Source: JAHCHG01 sp965214585 (lineage in GTDB: Bacteria; Acidobacteriota; Blastocatellia; Pyrinomonadales; Pyrinomonadaceae). From it: 64,000 bases of DNA. Location: NCBI GenBank assembly GCA_965214585.1, contig OZ243957.1, forward strand, positions 4,154,001 through 4,218,000, in the 5' to 3' direction. The position numbers and the translations under genes are program-made. Shown piece by piece: positions 41,877 to 50,604 of this stretch; position 1 is the stretch's first letter; each line of letters starts with the position of its first letter. The notes under the pieces are model-generated. The model saw only the letters and a list, made by a program, of their open reading frames with translations, ran no database searches and was not told where the DNA came from.

Positions 41877-42944
41877 TTAAATTCCGGCTTCAGCTTTTTG
41901 ATTTTGGATTCCCGCGTCTAATTCTTCGGCGGCATTTTCATTGGAGATTAAATTTTTGAAACGCGAAATGCTGATGTCGCCGCGCAAAAAATAGTATAAA
42001 CCGAAAAATACCGCCGGAGCGAAATAAACCAAGTGCATTGCGATAGAAACTGCGAAGGCTTGTTCGCGTTCGACGTTTAAGAAAATCAAACCGCTTGCCG
42101 TCGCCGCGTGAAACGCGCCCGCCGCGCCGCCCGGTGTCGGCACAACCGAACCGATTGCCGCCCAGCCCATTATAAAAAGCGATTCGCTGAAACCGAGTGG
42201 CAGATCAAAGGCGAGCAAAACAAGCCACGTCGGAACGGCAATCGTCAGCCAAAGCAGAATCGTCCAAAACACGATTGAAAAAATTTCCCGCCAACTTTCC
42301 AGAACTTCCAGAGATTTGGCAAGCTGCTTTAAAATGCTGATAACGATTCGTTTCAAGCGTTGCGGAAACCAACGCTTATCCGTAAAATTTTCCGCCCAAT
42401 TTATTACTTTTGCCGAAAATTTCCGGTAAAAATATAAACAGACGAATCCGAATACGACTCCTAAAAGCATCGTCGCGCCGATTATCTGAACATATTCAAA
42501 TTCCGTTTCGCGTCCTTTAGGCGCGTCGAGAAAAAGTAGATTTACGGCGAAAAAGCAGATCAGCGACGCAAAATCGAAAATTCTTTCAACGCCGAGGGTG
42601 ACGAGCGCGGCGGACGGGCGAACGCGCTTATCGCGCATCGGCAGCCACATCGGGCGAACGATTTCGCCGATTCTGCCGACTAGAAAAACAGCCGCAAAGC
42701 CAACCGTCGTTGTCGCAAAAAGTTCTTTCAGAGAAGTTTCCGTAATCGGCGCGAGCAAAACTTTCCAGCGAACCGCCCGCAAAAAATATCCGATGCAGAT
42801 TATCAAAACCGCCGCCGTTAGATAAAAGGCATCTGCTTTTTGCAGACTTTCGCTGACTTGGCGCAAATCGAGATTTCTGCCGAAAAACCAGAAGATAAAT
42901 ACGGCAAACAGGAAGAGCAAAATAAATTTTATAGATTTTCGCAA
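41877..42944 (-). CDS. Flippase-like (LPG synthase TM/UPF0104) membrane protein
   Basis: 355 residues with about eight membrane helices. It has the lysylphosphatidylglycerol-synthase-type TM domain pattern: LRAVRWKVLLAPI near residue 54, GFAAVFLVGRIGEIVRPMWL near 85-104, a VVPTPGGAAGAFHAA segment near 270 and ERIFDFASL. Family members (AglD/MprF TM/YbhN-like) are thought to move or bind lipids. No synthase domain is attached, so it is not a complete MprF. Monocistronic. Confidence 0.85.
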   Translation of the reverse strand: MRKSIKFILLFLFAVFIFWFFGRNLDLRQVSESLQKADAFYLTAAVLIICIGYFLRAVRWKVLLAPITETSLKELFATTTVGFAAVFLVGRIGEIVRPMWLPMRDKRVRPSAALVTLGVERIFDFASLICFFAVNLLFLDAPKGRETEFEYVQIIGATMLLGVVFGFVCLYFYRKFSAKVINWAENFTDKRWFPQRLKRIVISILKQLAKSLEVLESWREIFSIVFWTILLWLTIAVPTWLVLLAFDLPLGFSESLFIMGWAAIGSVVPTPGGAAGAFHAATASGLIFLNVEREQAFAVSIAMHLVYFAPAVFFGLYYFLRGDISISRFKNLISNENAAEELDAGIQNQKAEAGI

Positions 42945-43107
42945 GTTGTTTTTCGATCCGTCAGAATTATTAGAAATAATTTCTCCGTCCGGGAAATTAT
43001 ATTATAGTAATAACAAAGTGTTAATAAGGATGTAAACCAAATTTATTCTTTTCGCGTCGTCTTACAAATCTTTTTGAACTTTTTTGGGTGGTGTTCGTAA
43101 AAGGTTT

Positions 43108-43136
43108 TTGACAAGGCGGATGTAAAATTTTACTAA
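43108..43136 (+). promoter_or_regulatory. Predicted promoter of the ECF sigma factor (leaderless)
   Basis: TTGACA (43108-43113), 17-base spacer, TACTAA (43131-43136). Transcription would begin around 43143, which is the GTG start codon itself. No ribosome site lies before the start. Confidence 0.5.
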
Positions 43137-43142
43137 TTTGAT

Positions 43143-43766
43143 GTGTCAGCCGGAAACTTGGAGAAGCCGACTTTGGAAGCGTTAAAAGCAGCAGCAAAGA
43201 ATCAGGAAGCGGAACTCGTGCGGCGTTGTCGGGCAGGCGACGGAAGCGCGTGGGAAGAGATTGTTACGCTTTATTCCAGACGGATTTTTAATCTCGCGTA
43301 TCGTTTTACGTCAAACGTCGGCGCGGCGGACGATCTGACGCAGGAAGTTTTTGTCAGGATTTACAAAACGCTTGAGCAATATGACTCTAAACAAGGAAAT
43401 TTGTCGAATTGGTTAATGCGTCTGGCGAGAAATTTGATAATTGACGATTATCGGCGCAGACAGCGCAATCCGCAGAACGCTTACGCCGATGATCTCGATA
43501 AACATACGTTTCATTTGCGTTCGGGCAGAGTTTCGGCGCACAAGGAACTCGAACGGCGCGAACTTTGTCATCAGGTTCAGGAAGGAATTGACAAACTGCC
43601 GCCGGATTTGAAAACGTGCGTTATTTTGCGCGACATCGAGGAATTATCTTATAAGGAAATCGTCGAAGTTCTGGACATTCCCGAAGGAACTGTCAAATCC
43701 AGAATAAATCGCGGGCGCATCGAACTGGCGAAGATTTTGCGCCGGATGAGAGTTGTTACGGTTTGA
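43143..43766 (+). CDS. ECF-type RNA polymerase sigma factor
   Basis: 207 residues. Region 2 is near residues 45-115 (YRFTSNVGAADDLTQEVFVRIYKTL, LSNWLMRLARNLIIDDYRRRQRN in pieces) and region 4 near 145-200 (LPPDLKTCVILRDIEELSYKE, IVEVLDIPEGTVKSRINRGR). Region 3 is absent, as in ECF factors. The start GTG is at 43143-43145 and an out-of-frame ATG overlaps at 43141. A double zinc-finger protein encoded 214 bases downstream is its likely anti-sigma factor. A palindromic repeat lies between them. Confidence 0.92.
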   Translation: MSAGNLEKPTLEALKAAAKNQEAELVRRCRAGDGSAWEEIVTLYSRRIFNLAYRFTSNVGAADDLTQEVFVRIYKTLEQYDSKQGNLSNWLMRLARNLIIDDYRRRQRNPQNAYADDLDKHTFHLRSGRVSAHKELERRELCHQVQEGIDKLPPDLKTCVILRDIEELSYKEIVEVLDIPEGTVKSRINRGRIELAKILRRMRVVTV

Positions 43767-43771
43767 AAATT

Positions 43772-43882
43772 GTATCGCCGGCATCTTGCCGACGCATTGA
43801 TTAAAAAGCGCGAAGCGGCGTTTTTAATCAAGAGTGCGGCGGCTGGAAGCCACCACGACAGCCGGCTGGAAGCCTGCGATAC
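43772..43882. repeat. Imperfect palindromic repeat between sigma and anti-sigma genes
   Basis: GTATCGCCGGCATCTTGCC at the left and GGCTGGAAGCCTGCGATAC at the right share complementary ends (GTATCGC/GCGATAC). Internal AAAAAGCGCGAAGCGGCGTTTTT forms its own hairpin. It looks like another REP-type family, in single copy in this window. Confidence 0.55.
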
Positions 43883-43980
43883 ATTTTAAGATGCGATACG
43901 GTTTAGGAATAAAAAAAGATGAAAATTAACATAATAGTCGAAAAAGTTTTTGGCAAGTATTGATTAGGCGAGAGGTTTTT

Positions 43981-44766
43981 ATGAATTACACGGACGAAAA
44001 AATTATCAATTGTTCCGAGTTTGAAGAGAATTTATCCGATTATCTGGAAAAAACTCTGGAAACGAAAATGCACAAAGCCGCAGCCGCGCACGCCTTGCGC
44101 TGTCCTTTGTGCCATTCGCTTTTAAATGAAGTAAAAAACGCGCTCGAAATCTGCCGCGAAATCCCCGCGCCGAATGTTTCGATGACAAAACTCGAAGCGC
44201 GTGTGCTGGCGATGACAATGCCGGAAACAGCGATGGCGTGCGATAAATTTGAAGATTATTTGACCGATTATCTGGACGGATTTTTGCCCGCGCCGATCTT
44301 TCACCGTTGGGAACGCCACGCCGTTTTGTGCGAAAAATGCACCGATCTGCCCGGCGAAGTCGTCCGTTCGATTGCCGCTTGCTACACATATAAAGTCGAA
44401 GAACTCGAAATTCCCGAAGGTCTGCACGAAAGAATTTTGCAGGCGACCATCGGAACGACAAAAGTTGAAACCGTCAAAGCCGATTGGACGCGCCAGATAA
44501 AAGAATGGTTGGGAAGTTTGAGTTTCCCGATTCCTCTGCCGCAGCTTGCGCCGATTGCCTTGATTTTGCTTTTTGCCGTCGTATTTTTTAATCAGACGGT
44601 TTCCGCCGACGGAGAATTTCCCGGCGTTTATCAGAAGAGTTTTCAGCTTGCCGAGCAGACTTATCAGCAGAGTTCCGATGCGATTTTAGGAAGCAAGGTA
44701 ACCGAACGAAATAACAAAAATCAAACTCCCGTTAAGGGAACATTTGTTGATTCAAACGGAAAATAA
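43981..44766 (+). CDS. Anti-sigma factor candidate with two zf-HC2-like domains
   Basis: 261 residues from the ATG at 43981, preceded by GAGAGG. Two successive zinc-finger-like units are present: INCSEFEENLSDYLEKTL...HALRCPLCHSLL and MACDKFEDYLTDYLDGFL...HAVLCEKCTDL, with the H-x3-C-x2-C core in each. A membrane helix near residue 185-205 (LAPIALILLFAVVFF) follows, then a periplasmic tail. This is the layout of zinc-binding anti-sigma factors. The doubling of the domain is unusual. Downstream gene begins 3 bases later. Confidence 0.8.
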   Translation: MNYTDEKIINCSEFEENLSDYLEKTLETKMHKAAAAHALRCPLCHSLLNEVKNALEICREIPAPNVSMTKLEARVLAMTMPETAMACDKFEDYLTDYLDGFLPAPIFHRWERHAVLCEKCTDLPGEVVRSIAACYTYKVEELEIPEGLHERILQATIGTTKVETVKADWTRQIKEWLGSLSFPIPLPQLAPIALILLFAVVFFNQTVSADGEFPGVYQKSFQLAEQTYQQSSDAILGSKVTERNNKNQTPVKGTFVDSNGK

Positions 44767-44769
44767 AAG

Positions 44770-45537
44770 ATGAATTGTGCATATCACACACAAAATACGG
44801 CGGTAGTAAATTGCAGCGGATGCGGAAAATCTCTGTGTTCGGCGTGCGATCACCGCATCAAAGGATTTCCGTATTGTCAGGACTGCATTGTTTCGGGCGT
44901 GGAACTTCTGCGCGAGCGTCAGAATTTTGCCCACGCGCCGATTCTCAAAAAACAAACTTCGCCGACAGTCGCCGTAATTTTGTCGCTTTTGTGTCCCGGA
45001 CTCGGCGCGGCTTATAACGGACAAACTTCAAAGGCTCTGATTCACTTCGCCGTTTTCGTCGGACTTTTTCAAATGGCAATTTTGACCGGCGGAATGTCAA
45101 TTTTCGTTTTGGGATTCTTCGGAATGTGGCTTTTCGCCGCGCTCGACGCGTGGCGGACGGCGCGGCTTCTGCGCTCCGGCGCGAGTCCCGAAGCCGCCCA
45201 AGACGCGCTCGTGCAGAGTTTTTCGAGCAACCCGAAAGCGTGGGGAATAGTCTTAACTATACTCGGTTTATCGTTTTTCTTGCAGACGTTTTTTAATTTC
45301 CGCTATTTAATAAGAGGAATTTTGCCCGTTCTGCTGATCGCTCTGGGAATTTATCTGCTTCGTGATTATGTTTTTGGAACGGAAACGAAAAATGATAAAA
45401 AGTCCGGTTTTACTGATAAAAATGGGGATTTGAGGTTTGCCGGAAGATTGAACGAAACGAGTTTTCGCACGGGTGAATTTGACGCTGAAAATGAATATCC
45501 GACGCAAGTTCGCAAAAAGAATTGGAAAAACAGGTAG
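44770..45537 (+). CDS. B-box zinc-finger membrane protein
   Basis: 255 residues. The N-terminus is a B-box-like zinc site (CAYHTQNTAVVNCSGCGKSLC, then CQDC near residue 36-40). Four or five membrane helices follow (PTVAVILSLLCPGLGAAYNG, FVGLFQMAILTGGMSIFVLG, GILPVLLIALGIYLL in pieces). The C-terminal tail is polar. The LCPGLGAAYNGQ segment resembles TM2-type membrane proteins. It follows the anti-sigma gene by 3 bases, so it probably belongs to the same regulon. Function unknown. Confidence 0.75.
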   Translation: MNCAYHTQNTAVVNCSGCGKSLCSACDHRIKGFPYCQDCIVSGVELLRERQNFAHAPILKKQTSPTVAVILSLLCPGLGAAYNGQTSKALIHFAVFVGLFQMAILTGGMSIFVLGFFGMWLFAALDAWRTARLLRSGASPEAAQDALVQSFSSNPKAWGIVLTILGLSFFLQTFFNFRYLIRGILPVLLIALGIYLLRDYVFGTETKNDKKSGFTDKNGDLRFAGRLNETSFRTGEFDAENEYPTQVRKKNWKNR

Positions 45538-45638
45538 GAAATCTTGTATTATGTAAAAGAGGCGGCTTTAATAATTTACTTTTATTAAGGGCTGTCCTCC
45601 TAAGAAAAAGAATTATTTGAGAGAGAGGATTTAACATT

Positions 45639-45851
45639 ATGCCGATTTGGATAAAAACCGCAGGAATAGGCGGAATAATTTTCGCTATTTTAACTTTGGT
45701 CGTAACTTTATTAAAGCAAATTATAGGATTTATAAGTTTTATTACGTTTGCCGTAAAACTTTTGATCTTGTTCGCCTTCGTCGCACTTTTTCTCGGTGTC
45801 GGATTAATGGTTTTCCGCACTTGGAGCAGCAGACGCAAAACAAAAGAATAA
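45639..45851 (+). CDS. Small two-helix membrane protein
   Basis: 70 residues with two hydrophobic helices (TAGIGGIIFAILTLVVTLLK; LILFAFVALFLGVGLMVFRT) and a basic C-terminus (SSRRKTKE). GAGAGAGGA precedes the ATG at 45639. No family recognised. The 322-base gap that follows (45852-46173) has only an inverted pair CAAGTCATT/AATGACTTG near 45892-45943 and no gene that I can support. Confidence 0.6.
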   Translation: MPIWIKTAGIGGIIFAILTLVVTLLKQIIGFISFITFAVKLLILFAFVALFLGVGLMVFRTWSSRRKTKE

Positions 45852-46173
45852 ATTTTTGAAAGTCCGAATTTCTTCTTTCTAAAAACCGCAAGTCATTACA
45901 AAGGCAGTTTACAGAACTTGTCTTTCGCAATGACTTGTGATAATTTACACATTCCATACAAAAATTTCATTAACAAGTAGTAGAACAAGCAGGTAGAACA
46001 TTATCCTTTTTGATGTGTGTCTTCATTTTAAAAGCTGAATACACCGCAGAAATGTTCGCAATTATTATAATTTCATTTGTATTTTTGCGGTTTCGTATGA
46101 TAATGTTTACGTCTTTTTGGCAAACATCCAAAAAGGATTCATAAATAATAAATAAATTACTGCAATAAAAATA

Positions 46174-47031
46174 ATGCAAAAAAATAACAATTATACTTTT
46201 CTATTATCAAAAACGACTGATACAAAAATCTTTATACGCAGAATCGAAATTTCCAAAAAAATGCTGCACGGAAGCGTTGCCGGATTAGTTTTAATGTTGG
46301 GAATTACTTTTTTCGGTTTTTCGGATTTAATTGAAAATGACAATATCGCTCAAGCGAAAAATACATATCCGGTTCAGACGGTTTCAAAAGTTCGGCAAAA
46401 CACCGTTCCGCATTACAATTTACAAAACACGCAGGCGGAAAATTTAGACGCAATAAATTATTCGCGCCCCGAAGCATCCGACGAATTTTCGATCAACAGC
46501 GGCGGACCTTCAAATCCGTTTATGCTTTCGTCGGTAGAAACGGACAAAGAAGAAACCGCGCTCGAAAAGAAATTACGCCGCATAGAAGCGACGACGAATC
46601 CGGCATTTTTGCCGACGATGTGGGCGCATTTGGGCGGGATCAATAACGAATACGGCTTTCGGCGCAATCCTTTCGGCGGACGTTCTTACGAATTTCACGG
46701 CGGAATGGACATTGACGGCGAACGCGGCGATATTGTCGTCGCGCCCGCCAACGGAGTTGTTACCAAAGCCGGCTGGCAAGGCGGTTACGGAAATCTGATC
46801 GAACTCAATCACGGCAACGGTTTGACCACGCGCTACGGGCATCTCTCCAGAATCCAGATAAATCTCGGCGAAACGGTTCAGCGCGGGGAATTGATCGGCT
46901 TGATCGGTTCAACCGGACGTTCAACCGGACCGCATCTGCATTACGAACTTCGTCTTGACGACAAATCAATCAATCCGCGCCGCTTTCTTCCGCCCGAACC
47001 GGGACAGATCAGAGCAATCAGAAACTACTAA
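46174..47031 (+). CDS. M23 family metallopeptidase (LytM domain)
   Basis: 285 residues with an N-terminal membrane anchor near residue 36-52 (VAGLVLMLGITFFGF) and a C-terminal LytM/M23 domain from about residue 155. Zinc and catalytic motifs are present: FRRNPFGGRSYEFHGGMDID (the HxxxD) and RSTGPHLHYELRLD (the HLH). Hydrolyses peptidoglycan cross-links or regulates such hydrolysis at the cell envelope. A terminator follows immediately. Confidence 0.92.
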   Translation: MQKNNNYTFLLSKTTDTKIFIRRIEISKKMLHGSVAGLVLMLGITFFGFSDLIENDNIAQAKNTYPVQTVSKVRQNTVPHYNLQNTQAENLDAINYSRPEASDEFSINSGGPSNPFMLSSVETDKEETALEKKLRRIEATTNPAFLPTMWAHLGGINNEYGFRRNPFGGRSYEFHGGMDIDGERGDIVVAPANGVVTKAGWQGGYGNLIELNHGNGLTTRYGHLSRIQINLGETVQRGELIGLIGSTGRSTGPHLHYELRLDDKSINPRRFLPPEPGQIRAIRNY

Positions 47032-47051
47032 ATATTAAAACAATTTTTTAT

Positions 47052-47090
47052 AAAAAGAGTGAATCTTCCCGATTCGCTCTTTTTTACTTT
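47052..47090 (+). terminator. Rho-independent terminator after the M23 gene
   Basis: AAAGAGTGAATC pairs with GATTCGCTCTTT, followed by TTTTTACTTT. It lies about 20 bases past the stop codon. Confidence 0.85.
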
Positions 47091-47174
47091 AACCCGTCGG
47101 TCAAGACTTTTTCCAAAGAATCGGATAAAATAAATTTACAATTTTTTTTAATGACAAAAGGAAACAAAAACTAT

Positions 47175-49388
47175 ATGCGAATAAAAATAGACATTTTTTC
47201 AACATTGATTTTAATTTCGGCAATGTTTCTGTCTTCGATAGCTTTTGCGCTTGCAATCGCGCCCGAAGAAGGAATGTTTACGCCCGATCAGATCAGCCGA
47301 CTGCCGCTTAAACAAAAAGGTCTGAAAATAAGTCCGTCCGAGATTTACAACCCGAACGGCGTTGGACTGTCCGACGCGATTATGCGCGTCAATATCGCCA
47401 GCGGCGGTTTCGGAACAGGCGAATTCGTTTCGCCGAAAGGTTTGATCTTGACGAATCATCACGTCGCCTTCGACGCGCTCGTTTCGGCTTCAACAGCGGA
47501 AAAAGATTACGCCAAGAACGGTTACAAAGCCGATTCGATGAACAATGAACTTCCCGCCAAAGGCTACACGCTTCTGCTCACCAAACGAGTCGAGAACGTC
47601 ACCGACAAGATCAGACAGGGAACGGCGAATCTAAGCGGCGAAGATTTTAAGAAAGCCGTCGAGAAAAACATCAAGGACTTGGAAGCGGGCGAACAGGCAA
47701 AAGCCGCCAAAACTTCGACGATTCGCGTGCAGGAATTAAACGACGGTTATTTTTATTATCTTTACGAAACGACGATGATAAAAGATGTCCGCGTTGTTTA
47801 CGCGCCGCCGCAGGACATAGGCTTTTTCGGCGGCGACCCCGATAATTTCGAGTGGACGCGCCACACGGGAGATTTTACGTTCTTACGCGCTTACGTCGCG
47901 CCGGACGGAACGGCAGCCGAATATTCACAAAATAATGTTCCGTTCACGCCGAAAAAACATTTGACGATTTCATTGGGCGGCGTGGACAACGAAGAATTTG
48001 TAATGGTTTTGGGTTATCCGGGCGGCACGACGCGCTATCGTGAAAGCCAGTCAATTGACTACGCGCAAAATGTCAACTTCCCTTTTCTCGCCGAATATCT
48101 GCAAGCGAGAAGCGACGCTTTAACACAAGTCGGCGAAACCGATGCCGAAAAGAAGATCAGTTTGCAGGACACGATTTTCAGCCTTAACAACAGCGTCAAA
48201 GTTTTCAGCGGCGGACGACGCGCCATCGTGCGCGGCGACGTGATAGCGAAAAAACGCGCCGAAGAATCGAAATTTGCCGCTTGGGTAAAAGCCGATCCGA
48301 AACGTCAGGCGAAATACGCGGACGTTTTGCCGAAACTTCGTCAGATTTCCGACGAATACTACAAAACCGGCGCACGCGACAGACTTCTGGGAATTTTTCC
48401 GAGTTCGACTGCAACTCCGGTTTTCAGACAGATTTACGACGCGGTTGTTGCCCTCAAAGCCGGCAAAAAATTAAACGGCGAAGACGGCGAGAAAAAACGC
48501 GCTGAAATAAAAGCCGTTTTTGCGGAAAATGAACCCGTTGCCGAAAAAGAACTTATCAAATTCTTTTTGCGAAAAACGGACGAACTGCCCGCCGAGCAGA
48601 AATTTGACCAATATCAAAAACAATTCGGACAAATGAGCGCGAAAGAACGCCGCGAAGCCGAAGCGGAATTCGCCGAATCAATTTTTGAAGACGACGATTT
48701 TAACAGTGCCGAAGCCGTTATCGAACTTTACGACAGATCGTTTGAAGAAGTGCGCGAAGACGACCCGAAAATTGTTGATTTTATCATCGGTTTGGCAAAC
48801 GAAAGACAACAGATCGGGGCGCGTTCCGGGAAATTCAATTCGGAAGTAGAACGCCTGCGCCTGCTTTATCAACAAGGTTTAGCGGAAATGAAAGGCACAA
48901 CGCCTTATCCGGATGCCAACGCTTCCCTGCGTTTTACATACGGCGAAGTCAAAGGTTACAGCCCGCGCGAAGCCGTTATTTACACGCCTTTTACCACGCT
49001 CAAAGGCGTAATTGACAAAGACACGGGCATTGACCCGTTCGATGTTCCCGAAAAATTAAAGGAACTGCAAAACACCCGAAATTTCGGCAGATTCGGTGTC
49101 GGCGATTCCGTTCCCGTCAACTTTCTGGCAACCACAGACATTATCGGCGGCAACAGCGGAAGCCCGATTTTGAACGGCTACGGCGAACAGATCGGAATCG
49201 TTTTCGACGGAAATTATGAAGGTTTGGGAAATGACATCTTTTATAATCCAAATTATGGGCGCACAATCGCCGTTGACATTCGCTATGTTCTTTTCGTCAC
49301 GGAAAAATTCGGCAACGCCGGATGGATTTTAGACGAAATGACGATCAAAGGCGGAAACGCGAAAGCAAAAGGCGCGAAAGCCGAGTAA
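47175..49388 (+). CDS. S46 family dipeptidyl-peptidase (DPP7/DPP11-like)
   Basis: Exported serine exopeptidase that removes dipeptides from peptide N-termini, typical of amino-acid-scavenging bacteria. I start at the ATG 47175 (MRIKIDIFSTLILISAMFLS, signal peptide), which has AAAAGGAAAC upstream; an ATG at 47151 is less likely. The chymotrypsin-like halves show the catalytic His in ILTNHHVAFDAL and the catalytic Ser in IIGGNSGSPILNGYG, followed by the S46 signature GNYEGLGNDIFYNP. About 737 residues, normal for the family. DPP7 versus DPP11 specificity cannot be set by eye. Confidence 0.93.
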   Translation: MRIKIDIFSTLILISAMFLSSIAFALAIAPEEGMFTPDQISRLPLKQKGLKISPSEIYNPNGVGLSDAIMRVNIASGGFGTGEFVSPKGLILTNHHVAFDALVSASTAEKDYAKNGYKADSMNNELPAKGYTLLLTKRVENVTDKIRQGTANLSGEDFKKAVEKNIKDLEAGEQAKAAKTSTIRVQELNDGYFYYLYETTMIKDVRVVYAPPQDIGFFGGDPDNFEWTRHTGDFTFLRAYVAPDGTAAEYSQNNVPFTPKKHLTISLGGVDNEEFVMVLGYPGGTTRYRESQSIDYAQNVNFPFLAEYLQARSDALTQVGETDAEKKISLQDTIFSLNNSVKVFSGGRRAIVRGDVIAKKRAEESKFAAWVKADPKRQAKYADVLPKLRQISDEYYKTGARDRLLGIFPSSTATPVFRQIYDAVVALKAGKKLNGEDGEKKRAEIKAVFAENEPVAEKELIKFFLRKTDELPAEQKFDQYQKQFGQMSAKERREAEAEFAESIFEDDDFNSAEAVIELYDRSFEEVREDDPKIVDFIIGLANERQQIGARSGKFNSEVERLRLLYQQGLAEMKGTTPYPDANASLRFTYGEVKGYSPREAVIYTPFTTLKGVIDKDTGIDPFDVPEKLKELQNTRNFGRFGVGDSVPVNFLATTDIIGGNSGSPILNGYGEQIGIVFDGNYEGLGNDIFYNPNYGRTIAVDIRYVLFVTEKFGNAGWILDEMTIKGGNAKAKGAKAE

Positions 49389-49396
49389 TCTCATTT

Positions 49397-49529
49397 GACT
49401 GGAGCGCAAGCGTCCCGCTTGCAACCATTGTGCAAACAATGGAATATCCGTTAAACCTCAGAAACTTGAGGTTTAACGGATATTTTCGCGCTTTGCGCTC
49501 ATTGCAAGCGGGACACTTGCGCTCCAGTC
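49397..49529. repeat. REP-like palindrome family B, copy 4 (divergent centre)
   Basis: Arms match copies 1-3 (GACTGGAGCGCAAGCGTCCC with one change, GGGACACTTGC, in the right arm). The centre differs: it contains its own hairpin with ATCCGTTAAACCTCA and its complement. Located between convergent S46 peptidase and mtgA genes. Confidence 0.85.
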
Positions 49530-49534
49530 GGTGT

Positions 49535-50296
49535 TTAATAAGCCAGTTTAATATATCTCATTCCGCGCTGAACGGCTTTTTGTCGGCGTTTGACGCGCTT
49601 CGGGTTTTTCTTTGGATTGAAAATATTTAGCGGCGAAGGAATCATCGCCGAAAGATATGCGGCTTCGCTCGGCGTTAAATTTGAAGCCGATTTTTTGAAA
49701 TAGAAACGCGAAGCGGCTTCCGCGCCGTAAATTCCGTCGCCCCATTCGATGACGTTCAAGTAGATTTCAAGAATCCGTTTTTTTGACAAATCTCTTTCAA
49801 TAAAATATGTGATTACCGCTTCTCTGCCTTTGCGGAAAAACGAGCGTTCTTCGGATAAATAGAGGTTTTTGGCAAGCTGCTGCGTAACGGTTGACGCGCC
49901 GCGCTTGAAGTTCGGCATTGGCGGAATCCAGTCGTCCGGGTCGTAATCGCCTTCGGCTTTCGCTTCTTTTTCCGCATCTTTTTTCGCTTCGTCCCAAGCC
50001 GCATTGATCGCGTCCCAATCAAAACCGTTATGCTCAAAAAATCTCGCGTCCTCGCCCGCCAAAACAGCCTTTTGCAAATTCGGCGAAATCTGCTTGATCG
50101 GCATCCAGATCATCAGTTTTCTCGGTTCTCTGTCATCTTCTTTCGCTTCGGAAATGCGATGCTCGATCATCGAAGTCGTCGCCGGATTCTGCGTTCGCAG
50201 TTTTGAAATATTCGGAAACGTGAAAACTTCATACGCCAGCCAAACGACAATCGCGCCGACCAAAATCAAAAATAAAACTTTTGTCCAATACCACAT
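49535..50296 (-). CDS. mtgA: Monofunctional peptidoglycan glycosyltransferase
   Basis: GT51 enzyme that polymerises lipid II glycan strands. 253 residues with one N-terminal membrane anchor (VLFLILVGAIVVWLAYEVF) and the GT51 domain: catalytic Glu in VLAGEDARFFEHNGFDW, then RGASTVTQQLAKNLYLSEER, KKRILEIYLNVIEWGDGIYG and AAYLSAMIPSPL. No transpeptidase domain, so it is MtgA rather than a class A PBP. An Asp/Lys-rich insert (KKDAEKEAKAEGDYDPDDW) lies between motifs 1 and 2. Confidence 0.95.
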   Translation of the reverse strand: MWYWTKVLFLILVGAIVVWLAYEVFTFPNISKLRTQNPATTSMIEHRISEAKEDDREPRKLMIWMPIKQISPNLQKAVLAGEDARFFEHNGFDWDAINAAWDEAKKDAEKEAKAEGDYDPDDWIPPMPNFKRGASTVTQQLAKNLYLSEERSFFRKGREAVITYFIERDLSKKRILEIYLNVIEWGDGIYGAEAASRFYFKKSASNLTPSEAAYLSAMIPSPLNIFNPKKNPKRVKRRQKAVQRGMRYIKLAY

Positions 50297-50402
50297 AAAA
50301 ACAATGTAAAATTAAAAATGCAAAACTAAAAACCGAGTTTTTCAGCTTCTGTAAACAATTCACATATTTTATCACACAAACAGTTCCAGAAGTTATGCAA
50401 AT

Positions 50403-50542
50403 AGGCGGAAACCCGACAGCTATGGAGGGTGCTGATTGATTGGAAGAATTTTAAGGTCTTAAAAAGATGTTAAAAATGCCTGTTTTCAATAAACTTTTCA
50501 GTATCTAAACAGCACCCTCCATAACTGCCCTTGTTTCCGCCT
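50403..50542. repeat. Structured hairpin element family D, copy 1
   Basis: 140 bp. The outer stem AGGCGGAAAC/GTTTCCGCCT encloses a small asymmetric internal loop (CCGA against CCCTT), an 18-bp inner stem (CAGCTATGGAGGGTGCTG with its near-complement) and a ~75-base AT-rich centre. The second copy is at 55526-55669. The stems are conserved between copies while the centre is not. It lies between divergent mtgA and the pseudouridine synthase gene. Confidence 0.82.
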
Positions 50543-50604
50543 TTAAAAAAGTATTTTATTATCCACGTTTTTCATTACGCCCGATTTGCTGTTAAATTAT
50601 CATT

